64,000 nucleotides of DNA, from positions 19,177,302 to 19,241,301 of the forward strand of contig CM023534.1 of NCBI GenBank assembly GCA_013350335.1. Direction: 5' to 3'. The notes under the pieces are model-generated. The model searched no databases, was not told where the DNA came from, and was given only the letters and a program-made list of their open reading frames with translations. Made by a program: the position numbers and the translations under genes. This DNA comes from Chimonanthus salicifolius (taxonomy: Eukaryota; Streptophyta; Magnoliopsida; Laurales; Calycanthaceae). Shown piece after piece: positions 22,649-32,622 of the stretch. The number at the start of each line of letters is the position of its first letter. Position 1 is the first letter of the stretch.

Positions 22649-23198
22649 TGTAATACTTTATCATATATCAGAGTTTATTGATCGAAAATCAATCATTCAC
22701 CAATAAACTTCATATTCGACAAACCCAAACAATATAATCACAAGATCTGGATCGATTAATCCTGGATACATGAATTAATCTTAATGTGGAAATCATAAAC
22801 ACAATAATAAGACATACCTGGATCCATTTGAGGAAGATAATAAGATCAGAACTTCCCTTTGATGTCTTAAGGCTTCCTGAAGATAAAAAACGAAGAGAAT
22901 ACGCGCGCCTCGGTTTTCTACATCTTTTCTTCTTAATGCCCTCTCCTAATTTCATGAATAGTGCTTTCAGTTGATGGATTGGAATGGAGAGAGGCTCGTT
23001 TATAGACAGAGGGACGATCCAAAAGGCAAGTAGAATTTTCCTTCCTACTTCCCATCAAAATAGGAAACTAACTTCCCTTAGAACTCTCCTAAAATAGACA
23101 TTCCTTATCCAAATACAGTTTTTCTGATTTTAGATTCTCTATGTCACGTCCCAAATCTTTTGTGTGGGTCTTTTGTGTGGGTCATGTTTGTTCTTACA
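22649..23198 (-). repeat. 5' LTR of the old minus-strand copia
   Basis: 550 bp. The sequence to its left (minus strand: TGTCGCATCAAGAG) is a degraded primer-binding site of the TGGTATCA type. Confidence 0.86.
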
Positions 23199-23284
23199 GC
23201 CATGTTACCATCGAATCCCATATTTGGATTAGATTTTCATTGTGTAGCACTCCATTTACTTTTCAGATTGGACAGGGTGTTGCA

Positions 23285-23790
23285 GAGGCATTGTTGGGTT
23301 TCTCTCGTGCAGTAGAGGAAGAGATAGAAGAGAAAAAGAAGAGGAGAGAAAGAAGAGCTGAGAAGTGGTGAAAAAGAAAGAAGAAGATAAGAGAAGAATA
23401 AGAAGAAGTAGGGAGAAGGAAGAAAAGAGGGAAAGGAGAAGATATCTTCTACTACCACTCCAGTAGCAACAACAGCAGCAGCAAATATTGCTTCAACTGC
23501 TGCTTCAGTTTCAGTAGCGGCAGCCGAAGTGGCTTCATTACTATCAGCAGTGCTCGCCAACAGTAATTCGGCGTTTGAACCGGTGATGGTGTTGGAAAGT
23601 TTGAAGCAGAAGTGAGAGCCCACTGCGAACAAGAGAGAGCGAGCGGATGGGAAGAAAGAGAGAGTGAACGAATGTGAAGAGAGAGGAGTGAACGGACAAA
23701 AAGAGTGAGTGAGTGAGCGAGCGAGCACGCGTGGACGGAACGAGAAGAGAGAAAAGGGTAAAATTGGAAATTAAGTAAAAAGTGGTATAA
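23285..23790. other. Purine-rich stretch with a long antisense open frame
   Basis: About 450 bases of GA-rich plus strand. A 163-codon minus-strand frame (23,237-23,728) is largely Ser/Phe/Leu from the CT-rich complement. Its middle (about 50 residues rich in Ala, Thr, Glu and Val) is less simple. I recognise no domain. It could be a 5' leader of a lost gene or simple sequence. Confidence 0.4.
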
Positions 23791-25087
23791 GATGATAAAA
23801 CATGCTGGTGTAAAAATCAATTCTCATAAATTAATGGTCCATATTCATTTGATGAGTTAAAGGCATCAACCAATTGCATAGGTTGCACTTGTTCCCTATT
23901 TTAACCAACCATCCTTGAATCTTTTAAAGAAATATAGTGATTTCAGCCATTAAAATTAAGTGGATAAAAATTGATTTTAGGGTTGAAATTTGATCACTTG
24001 TAGTTATGAACGCTACCTTTAATTGCTATGATTGGTTTTCCTATGAGATCGATAAAAATTAAAAAAGAAAAAGAAAAAGAAAAAAAAGGAGTCATGTATA
24101 ACCTATGGACACCAAGTGTTTGAGAAGTTTGATTTTCTTACAGGATAATAGGATTAGGAGAATAAGATAAAATAAAAAGATTTTATCTGGTTTAGATGAA
24201 TGAATAGCCTTTGCTTCACAACTGAAAAGGGATGTGCAACTTTTATATGTGCTCATGTGAAAAAATTGACACGGATTAATTAATATGTGACAACGTTGGT
24301 CTCGCTAGGTCAAAAATTTGTTAAATTAGATAAATATTAAAAAGTAATTATTTCTAAAATTTGGCATTTAGATTATGACCATAATTTTGATCCAATAATC
24401 TTCTAAGACCGTGATCATCTGTCAAAAGGTTTACTTTGTGTACGTGTGAGGCTCATTTTGCTTTTAAAGTTTATTTTATTTATTTGATTGAATAAAAATG
24501 ATATTTTATTTTAAAATATTGATCCCTTTAAATTATTTTTGAAATATATTGATGCACAACTATTTTATGTAGAAATTGATTTTCTTAAAGATTTTCTTTC
24601 CTATAAAAAAATGAAATGGATAGGTCTCATTTTCCACTGTTTTTAATGTTGATTGTTTGGTGCAGCAAACACTTTTCACAATGATTTCTCAATAAATTTT
24701 TATATTGTTGGGAGGGCAAGGTATTGGTTACACGTAATTTAGATGCTGAAGAAGAAGACAAAAAAAAAATGTCATATACATTATATATTTAATTCAACAT
24801 ATATGTCATTTAAAATGCTAATATTATGTAGCCGGGGGTTTAGCTTTTGACTTAACCAACTCAATCTAATCAACGAATTCACAAGTTAGGTTAGGTTAAG
24901 TGGATTCATGGTCAAGAGGTATCTGGGCATGAGATATGAGTTGGGTTGGGTTAGGTTATGGGCCAAGTCATAGATCATAAATAGTGTATTTTGTTGGTTG
25001 ACCCATGGGCCTTGAGTCAAGTCAATTTGTGGATTATATCATAGGTAGAGTTAGGTTAATTATGCATCACAAGTTAAGATAGTTTAA
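23791..25087. other. Gene-free AT-rich sequence
   Basis: No gene. At about 24,860-25,080 there are degenerate GGGTTGGGTTAGGTT-like words similar to those at 1,120-1,440 and 26,680-27,060. Confidence 0.55.
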
Positions 25088-25089
25088 TA

Positions 25090-25280
25090 CTCCCTCCGTC
25101 CCATTTTAGTTGTCTCATTTGAAATATTTATGTTTTTTAAGGAACTCTCTATATAAGACTAGCACTCTATGTCATCTCATCCATTTTCAACACATTTTAT
25201 ATTACTCCAATATAAATGAGACAACTATTTTGAGATAATTCTAAAATCCATATAGGACAACTAATTTGGGACGGAGGGAG
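25090..25280. mobile_element. Stowaway-type MITE (Tc1/mariner)
   Basis: 191 bp bounded by CTCCCTCCGTCCCATTTTAG on the left and, reversed, CTCCCTCCGTCCCAAATTAG on the right, each flanked by TA. The CTCCCTCCGTCCC terminus is the classic Stowaway mark. The inverted repeats extend about 25 bp. It is non-coding. Confidence 0.93.
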
Positions 25281-25282
25281 TA

Positions 25283-26475
25283 GTTTAAATAATTAATTGA
25301 GTTAATTGGATCATAACTCAAATCATGGCTCATAAATTGAAAGCGGGTCATGGATTGGGTTGTGCCCATAGTTATTTGATTTATTCTAAGTAATCTTGAA
25401 CTACAAACTAGTTATTTCAAACAATTTGCAATTTTATCTTATAGTGTAGTGCCAATTTGAAAGTTTGCAAAATTAGATCAATTAAAATAAATTTTATTCA
25501 TAATTTTTCTATTTATACTTTAATCATTTTTGTACTAGTTTTAAAATGTTTATATTGCTTATTTTCAAGAAAATGCTTATATAACTTTAATTTACTAATC
25601 TCTGACGTGCTAGTGATTAAAAATTATAATCTCTGAAAATTCATATTAATTAAGATCATATTACTAATAAGTAATAAGTATGCACTTTTGACCTTTTGCA
25701 TAAATATATTAAGCCATTCAAGATTTGATAAAGTATTTTAGTACATAAGTTAAGTCATGAAATTCACAGTGTTAAAAATTATTTCTTGATCTATTCCGCT
25801 GGGAATTCAATTTCCATAACAACGGAGAAAATGACTAACCCAGAATATCATTTTCCAGAAAAAAGATAAAAAAAATATAACAGATAATAATGTTGATATA
25901 AAAAATATTTTTATATACAAGCACGCTCTTACTCTTTAAACTTTTATTTTTAAATTTACAAATATTTTCCTTTAATCTTGTGAAATTGATTCATGAAAGT
26001 TTGCATGTTCAAATATACAATTTTTCAATGAATCTAGGTTCCAATTTATTGATAGACCATACACAAGGGTGCAATGCATGGGAGAGTATGTTATTTATTT
26101 CAAACATCTGACTTCAAAGTTATTGAATGATTAAAAGTAAGATATGACATAATAATTTTTTTTAAAAAAAATTATAACCAACCTAAACCCTTTTTAAAGT
26201 GAGTAGGTATGGTTTTAATCATCACCAAATCTGAAGATTTTATAATTAGTCACCTCACTCAGGAGACCACTGAAGTCTACAAGGCGTTAATCCCTTAAAT
26301 GAAGCCAACATCCTCAGTTCTTCCACCAGCAAAACTTTGTGACAGACCACTGTCCTTTAGATAGTTTAAAATGCAACCTTCAACATAATATATACGAAGA
26401 GAGATTTTGAATTTGATTCACACTTAAATCTCTCTGGACCAATCTTCAAAAGGTTACTTCTCATCGTTTGAACTT
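25283..26475. other. Gene-free AT-rich sequence
   Basis: No gene or clear element. Confidence 0.5.
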
Positions 26476-26575
26476 GATATATATGTGTAGGGAGGTGTGC
26501 ACATGTCCTGAAAGATTTAGTCAAGTAAAATCTCATATAGGTGAGACACCTCAACACTTTTAATCATATTGAATC
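26476..26575 (+). mobile_element. Possible 3' end of a family-A SINE
   Basis: AGGGAGGTGTGCACATGTCC, then a GAAAGATTTAG word and GGTGAGACACCTCAACACTT follow the same order as the SINE 3' body at 27,337-27,520. Similarity is loose and the tRNA head is not clear. Confidence 0.4.
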
Positions 26576-27336
26576 TGTGGTAAATAGAGTATGAGAATGA
26601 ACCATTGCAGTCATTGTCGTAATTTTTAACTGTACATTTTAAAAAATAAATAAATAAATTGACTCAATTCAATCTAAACTCAAAATAAATCCGGTCGGGT
26701 TGGATAGAGAGATCCAAAACCAGAACTCCACTTGAGTTGAATAAAATTAATATTTAAATTGTTTTATTTATTTTTTACTTATTAATTTTAGCCCATGTAC
26801 CTAACTAAGTTAAAAAATCTTATCATATTGCATCAATTTTATATATCTTAATGTGCTCACATGAAAGAAAAGCCCATTTATATTTTGTTTTTTTATAAAA
26901 AAAATTCAAATTTCTAATTTTTAGAAGTTTTTATATCATTTCGAGTCTGGATGAGTTGAATAAAATAAATTTTGAATCAGGTTAGATTTGGTCAATAGTT
27001 AAAAAATTATAAGTTGAGTCAAGTCGAGAAAAAAAAAATTGAGTCAAGTCAAGAAAAAAAAAAAAGAGACTTTATTACTATCTATAGTTAACATGACTCA
27101 AACCCAACCTAACCCTATACCCTATATCAAATGGACATTAGTTAAAATGAACCATCAAACGGTCTAAATTCAATAGCTAAGGGGTTAATAATTATACAAG
27201 CATAACAAACCAAAGTACACTTTATATGATACAATTAAAACATGCACAAACAAAGTAATCAAGAGCTATGAGTCCTAGCTTAGTTCAAAGGTGATTTCAA
27301 CATGAAGGTTCCCTCAACACATATGAATAATCTTTG
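26576..27336. other. Gene-free AT-rich sequence
   Basis: Contains A runs and GGTTGGAT/GAGTCAAGTC words at about 26,690-27,060. Nothing else is recognised. Confidence 0.5.
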
Positions 27337-27520
27337 GTTTTTTTTTAAGACTAAGGTATTCAGGTGTCTCATTTTACTAATCTTTAGGGCATGTGTAAAC
27401 CTCTCAATTCGTACATGTCAGGTGCAGAACAATGGAGAGTGGCCCATTTTGTGTTGAGGTGGATTTGATCCTAAGACTTCCTGCAAATAAAGATGGATTT
27501 TGACCACTAAACCAAGATGT
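27337..27520 (-). mobile_element. tRNA-derived SINE, family A, near-complete copy
   Basis: On the minus strand it has an A box TGGTTTAGTGG (27,514-27,504), a B box GGATCAAATCC (27,471-27,461) at tRNA-like spacing, then CTCAACACAAAATGGGCCAC, TTTACACATGCCCTAAAGAT, and an A tail seen as the T run at about 27,337-27,346. It is the reference for the partial copies at 8,492 and 58,683. Confidence 0.8.
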
Positions 27521-27974
27521 GAAACTTGTTCTAATCCATAACCATTAATACCTACTAGTGTATTTAAAGTAACCATTACTGCTTACTAATTAATCGGAGA
27601 TTCTATACATGAAAACATGTAGTGGAAACGTATGGATCTATACAAATTGGTTGGACATGGCAAAAAAAAAATAACAGTAACACAGATCTAAGCTTATCTG
27701 GGCTACTTGAACTTGACCTCCAAATAGGTTGTTCCAGTGAATGATCCAATCCTTTGTCAACACTTAATAAATAGAAATTACTCTAGTGAGACAACTGACA
27801 AGACATCTCATTAAATGGATTGTGCGTCCCACAAATTTAGTTTCATTTAATAGGTGATTATGTGGATGTGAAGCATACAAAGTTTTCGTTGTCAATTGAT
27901 GATCAAAGTTATATAATATTGGCCTTTTAAATTTTGATGAGTATAAAATCAATGGATAGGATCATCAGATAGAG
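27521..27974. other. Gene-free sequence before cluster II
   Basis: No gene recognised. The 5' half of the copia that begins at 27,975 is missing, so a deletion border lies near here. Confidence 0.5.
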
Positions 27975-28158
27975 GTGAAACTTCAAATCTCAAACTTCTC
28001 TTCTACATAGATGATATATTTGTTGCAGGTTCAAGCATGGATGAGTTTCAAATCTAAAAGAACAATTACCGAAGGAATTCACAATGAAGAATTTGGGTGT
28101 TACAAAATAAATCATTGGAATGCGAATCATCAGGAGCAGAGTAGATAGAAAGATAAAG
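27975..28158 (+). pseudogene. copia RT active-site fragment (piece 1)
   Basis: Reads LLFYIDDIFVAGSSMDEFQ, the RT catalytic box as YIDD, then a stop and a frameshift, then FTMKNLGVTK and IIGMRIIRSRVDRKIK. The reading breaks at TAAAG (28,154-28,158) and resumes after 35,288. Confidence 0.85.
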
Positions 28159-28969
28159 TGAAAGTTCCCTTGAGTGCTTAGAACCGGATTAACTCTAGAG
28201 GGGGGTGAATATGGTAATCACAAATTATGGCCTTTTAAAATTTTCTTGATTAATAAAGTGCGGAATTAAAACAATTAATCAAGAGTGTGTGCTATGCAAT
28301 GAGTACAAGGTAAACAATCAAAAACACAAAAGACAAGACACACAATTTATAGTGGTTCGGTTAGTCAATCTACATCCACTGTAGAGACTCGCTCAACCTT
28401 GAGCTATCTCCAATTCACTAAGTGTTGGAATTACACCAACATAAAAGAATAGGACTTCCACCTATCCAATTGATTGGAACATTCACCCAATTCATATCCC
28501 ATTATTTTTTATAGTGGTTCAAGAGAAAACTATTTCTTTAATCCACTTCACAATAAAATGATTTTTAATGAAAAAATTTAAACTAGAAGCACTTGTCTTT
28601 GAAGCCTTTACAAATGATGATATGTTTCTTGTGTTACTCCACCCAATGTGAGCTTGCATTGTTCCGACATTGAAGAAGACCTGCCGTGTAGAGCAATCAC
28701 AATCCTTGGGTATATTCTCTAGATTGAGTACTCAATCTCTATCCTAGAGCTTTGGCTCAATCATTCTCTCTTAATCTCAATCACAAGGGATTTGATACTT
28801 GAATGATGTACTTTTGATTTGCCAAGAGGGAATAAGCCTAGAGGCTTTGCCTTTGATTATTGGGAGAATTTCTCACTCGTAGATGGCTCAATTATGACTC
28901 ATTAGTCCTCTTACCAACTTCCAAAAATAGTTTTTGTATTTATAGGCAACCTAAAAAGTTTCGTCACCC

Positions 28970-29235
28970 CGATACACACGATCGATCGTGTACTAGCGAT
29001 CGATAATCCGTGTTTGAAATCCTGTTCACCAACCCGATCGTTGAGCATTAAATGCACAGTAACAATAACCTCACGACTGATCGTGCCACACGATTGATAG
29101 TCCGTGTTTCTGGCGACAGATCGTGGGTTGGCGACGCATCGCCCTGGGACTCACTGTATTTTCCAACGTCAAGTCTCATCCAGGCCTAGGGCGATTGATC
29201 GTGTACCCAATGGGTTATTGTACTGTATCGCCCCG
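28970..29235. repeat. CGAT(C/T)GATCGTG motif cluster in the Sirevirus-like LTR
   Basis: Just upstream of the LTR TATA, variants of CGATCGATCGTG recur many times, including the perfect 16-bp palindrome ACACGATCGATCGTGT at 28,976-28,991. More copies lie in the right part of the same LTR (34,560-34,965). They alternate with GACTCACTGTATTTT-like words, suggesting a degenerate longer unit. Confidence 0.7.
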
Positions 29236-29857
29236 CCCTTTTTCACTCACTGAATAATCAGAGTCTATTTTTTTGTAATAGAAGAGTGATAGAGAGCGGG
29301 ACGTCACGCCGCGAGTTAAGTCCGAGCTTTTAAAGCCCGACCCTTAACTGGCCAACCCTATGTGTGCATAGACTAAGTCCATGAAAATGGTTCACATAGT
29401 CACTTAATAACATTGCGGATTATAACATAAACTGAATGCGGATTATAATAGAACCTAAGACTACTCCATTTTAGATAGCAAAGTACTTAGTCATTAACCA
29501 AATTAACTTAGATTAAATATCCTTACCAAACCATTCACAAACCATAGCAAATATCTAATTATTACATGCCGAAGTCTAACTACTCAAATTACATGTCCTT
29601 GAGTACTTAATAAAAAACAATAAACATTTCCAATAACTTATGCATTGCTCCGTTCGCGATCATCATTTCCTTCATTTCCTTGTTTCATTCACTAGGGTAG
29701 AAGTAGGGCGTTAGAACAACGCGCCCAGTAGGAATTCTAAGTATGGCTAACACATGGTTAGTATAAAACATGTATATAAATAATATAACATCAAAACCTT
29801 GTAAAATCATGCCATGCCATGTATGCAATGAGTCCCACCCATCACAATCAAACACAT

Positions 29858-30021
29858 ACTCTTGATGGGATTCTCATCATCAAGGTATCCCCCACATAGG
29901 TTTTTCGAATGCCCCGACAGAGTGTGGCCCCTCCGGTTAACTCTTGATGGGATTCTCATCATCAAGGTTTCCCCCACATAGATTATTCGGACGCCCTGAC
30001 GGAGTGTGGCCCCTCCGGTCA
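29858..30021. repeat. 82-bp tandem duplication
   Basis: ACTCTTGATGGGATTCTCAT starts at 29,858 and again at 29,940. Both copies run through CCCCCACATAG and end GAGTGTGGCCCCTCCGGT, with a handful of differences. Confidence 0.9.
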
Positions 30022-30345
30022 TCTAACCTTCACCCCATGCCATGCATGAGATGCTAATGAATTCCAAGCTATTTTGTATGATAAATCTAGCATTAAAATC
30101 TCATATTGGCAACATAATACTTTAAACATAAACCATTAAAATAAGATAATCCAACATACATAACCATGGTTTCAAATAAGGTAGAATCTTACCCAAGACA
30201 ACTAAGGTGTCCTTGAGCTTTAAACCGGCAACTGATCACGATCGTGCCCCGTTTGTGTGGTCCCGTCACCTTGTTACACATCAACAAGTCAATCCATATA
30301 CCATTTGATTTTCCATTTGGTTTTAAGTCCATAAACACACCTTTG

Positions 30346-31480
30346 TGGGGTTCGGCCATACACCATGGCCGAACCTCACATACTTTGATTTTTGCCCTTC
30401 TTTTATTTAGTCATTCATCTCTAAACAAAGTACTTGACCCTTAGACCACCAAAATCCACCTTAGTGGGGTTCGGCCATACCACATGGCCGAACCTCACCC
30501 TCTCAATTTTTTTGTTCCTTTAGTCCCTTTTATTTAAGTCTAATTGCCAATCCATTCATCTAATCATTCACACATTATCCATAAAATTCATTAGTGGGGT
30601 TCGGCCATACACCATGGCCGAACCTCACTCCCTTGATTTTATGCTCATCTTTCAACCCTTTGATTTTCAAGTTAGATACAAGCTCATGACCTCCACATCT
30701 AGTCACTTGTACCACAAATGTTTATAATTGATCACCATTTAAATCCACCAATATTTTCCATGTGCATGGCCGAACCCATGGTTCATCCTTTTCACCTTAA
30801 TTACATAACATGTCATTAATCGTCCATGGCTAATTAATTGGTTTATTTACTTATAACCAAGTCCCAAAGATGATCCACCAAAAGGTTCATGGGGTTTGGC
30901 CATACACATAGCTAAACCCTATGATATCTAAATCCATAATAAGTACTTGGTGGGGTTCGGCCATACACCATGGCCGAACCTCACCCTTGGGTACCCTATG
31001 ATATCTAAATCCATAACAAGTACTTGGTGGGGTTCGGCCATACACCATGGCCGCACCTCACCCTTGGGTTTTGGTGCTCCCCTTTTCCATTCTTTTAGAT
31101 CCAAATACCCAACACCTTTATAAATTATTAACCATCTTCAAAATTAATTAAACATGACACACCATCCATCATTATCTCTCCATGGGGTTCGGCCATACAC
31201 ATGGCCGAACCTTATGGTTCCTTATTTCCATTAAAAATTGTCATGCATCTATGATTGGTTCTCATACTTCCATCCATCTAAATCCTTTTAAGACTTTAAC
31301 AAAATGAAACACATACAATTGTGATTTCCTTCTTTCAAATCCAATAACATAAATGCAATGTCCTTTCATGGGGTTCAGCCATCTTGGCCCATGTTCTTCC
31401 CTTTTAAACATCATTTTAAACCATAAAACTTCCTTGACTCTTTTCATGGGGTTCGGCCATGTACATGGCGGAACCATGTC
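30346..31480. repeat. Array of TTCGGCCAT...ATGGCCGAA hairpins
   Basis: The dyad GTGGGGTTCGGCCAT - ACACC - ATGGCCGAACCTCAC occurs at about 30,346, 30,463, 30,594, 30,949 and 31,026, with looser copies at about 30,890, 31,182 and 31,444 and single arms at 30,768, 31,370 and 31,642. Stems are up to 15 bp with 5-base loops. The copies at 30,949 and 31,026 are part of a tandem duplication of about 76 bp. Confidence 0.88.
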
Positions 31481-31937
31481 CTTAACCATTTTCTTATTTA
31501 AAAAGAGTTTATTGAGCACTTACTAATTCCGCGACTCCTCCAATTTGTTCTTCACTCCGGCTTGTTCCTTTCCTTCCTTAGCCTCTCCTTCTTCTTGATT
31601 CTTTGGCCGAAGATGATCTTGATAATATAACTCCTCCAAAAGTGGTTCGGCCAAGAGATATGGATTGGGATAGAAGCTTGAGATCAATTATTCTAAGTCC
31701 TCTTTGATCTTGAGAGGAGAAACGGCCTTGAGAGGGAGGGAAAGGATGAGATAGAATTCTCAAAGTCTTTGGTCTTCTCTCCTTAGATTGCTGGTCGGCT
31801 AAGAGAGGGAGAGAGTGAATGGAAATGAAATTCCTCCTTTGGTTAATCAAATTCAGCCCCAAGGTGGTGTCTTTTTGGTGGCAACACTTGTAACTCCCAT
31901 TTTCATTACTATTATCCTTAATACCTCCCTTCGGGGT

Positions 31938-32164
31938 TTCATCATAAGATAAAAACTCCCAAGGCTCCAACGGCCACCAAGGGTTGCCTTGGTGTAGACT
32001 CCCCCCATCTTCCTCCTCTCATTAATGCTTTATGTGGGGGTTTCATCTTAAGATGAAACTTTCCCCCCTCCTCCAATGTGTGCACTTGATTTTTGAATTT
32101 GAAATGCACCACTCCTCACCTCTCCATGACTTCTCCATGTGGGGTTTCATCTTTGAGATGAAAC
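31938..32164. repeat. Three GTTTCATC/GATGAAAC dyads
   Basis: A perfect 20-bp palindrome GTTTCATCTTAAGATGAAAC at 32,040-32,059; a 9-bp stem with 3-base loop at 32,144-32,164; and an eroded copy at about 31,938-31,958. Each is flanked by G and C runs (GGGG...CCC) that lengthen the stem. Confidence 0.88.
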
Positions 32165-32622
32165 TCCCATGCTAACGTGTACCCCTTGATTTGGTGTTTG
32201 AAACAACAATTCTTCACCTTCACTCTTCACTCATCTTTAATTTAACTCACCACTTGATTTAATTCATTTCAACTCAACTCACTCATTTAATTAATCACTT
32301 CAAAACCAACTCACTCACTTGATTGTCTTTCCATTTTATTTCAGCCTCAACCTATTTAGACTTGAGCTCACTTGATGGTCAACCAAGTCAACTTCGACCC
32401 ATTGGGTCCCAATTGAGCCTTTTGACCCAAATAACCACCTTGACCCAATTAAGTGTAACTTTCCCATTTACCCTATATTAAACACTCATTCGATACCCGT
32501 TGGGTCTTAAATTGAGCCGTTGCCCAACATCTTAACCATCTAAGGTCCATGTCCATTGATTCATAATTTAAATAGACAAAATTCATGTAAATTGATATCT
32601 TAAAAATCTGGGGTGTTACAAT

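Larger units (their letters stand above)
17197..23198 (-). mobile_element. Old full-length copia retrotransposon, minus orientation
   Basis: The LTRs are 17,197-17,728 and 22,649-23,198. Both read TGTAATA(T/C)T to TTCTTACA-like ends on the plus strand, with several substitutions and indels between them. The target duplication is GTCAT on the left and GCCAT on the right. The polypurine tract AAGTGGGAGAA (minus strand) abuts the left LTR. Between them, in the expected minus-strand order, lie gag, zinc knuckle, protease, integrase, RT and RNase H, all broken by frameshifts and stops. LTR divergence and decay make it clearly older than the copia at 9,883. Confidence 0.9.
8995..23284. mobile_element. 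Nested retroelement cluster I and its host sequence
   Basis: The pre-insertion sequence survives as pieces at 8,995-9,232, 13,765-14,202, 16,811-17,196 and 23,199-23,284. Each junction is explained by a target duplication: TAA, ACAGA and GTCAT/GCCAT. The host pieces carry words such as GGAGCTCACTACCTTAAATC (14,092) and end ATTGGACAGGGTGTTGCA, which looks like the 3' part of a plus-strand gypsy LTR. Its own start was not found. The order of insertion is Harbinger element, then copia inside it, with the Tat-type LTR and minus copia inserted independently. Confidence 0.6.
29274..32620 (-). mobile_element. Large solo-LTR-like insertion with hairpin arrays
   Basis: The block starts about TGTAATAG and ends GGGGTGTTACA. 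It has no gag or pol, and its layout parallels the solo LTR at 36,256-39,424 (short tandem repeats, a CATGCCATGCATG zone, then repeated TTCGGCCAT words). It is inserted in or beside the Sirevirus-like LTRs. Target duplication is unclear: the bases AT before 32,623 may be the remnant of an older one. The family looks Ty3/gypsy by general layout only. The 130-codon minus frame at 31,578-31,970 has no domain. Confidence 0.55.

Noticed and set aside
30346..31480. CRISPR-like array (short repeats with unique spacers)
   Set aside because: This is plant nuclear DNA; the repeats are dyads at irregular spacing (77 to over 300 bp), decayed, and inside an LTR-like block with no cas genes.
31578..31970. 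130-codon minus-strand open frame
   Set aside because: It sits in the hairpin-bearing LTR-like block and shows no gag, pol or host domain.
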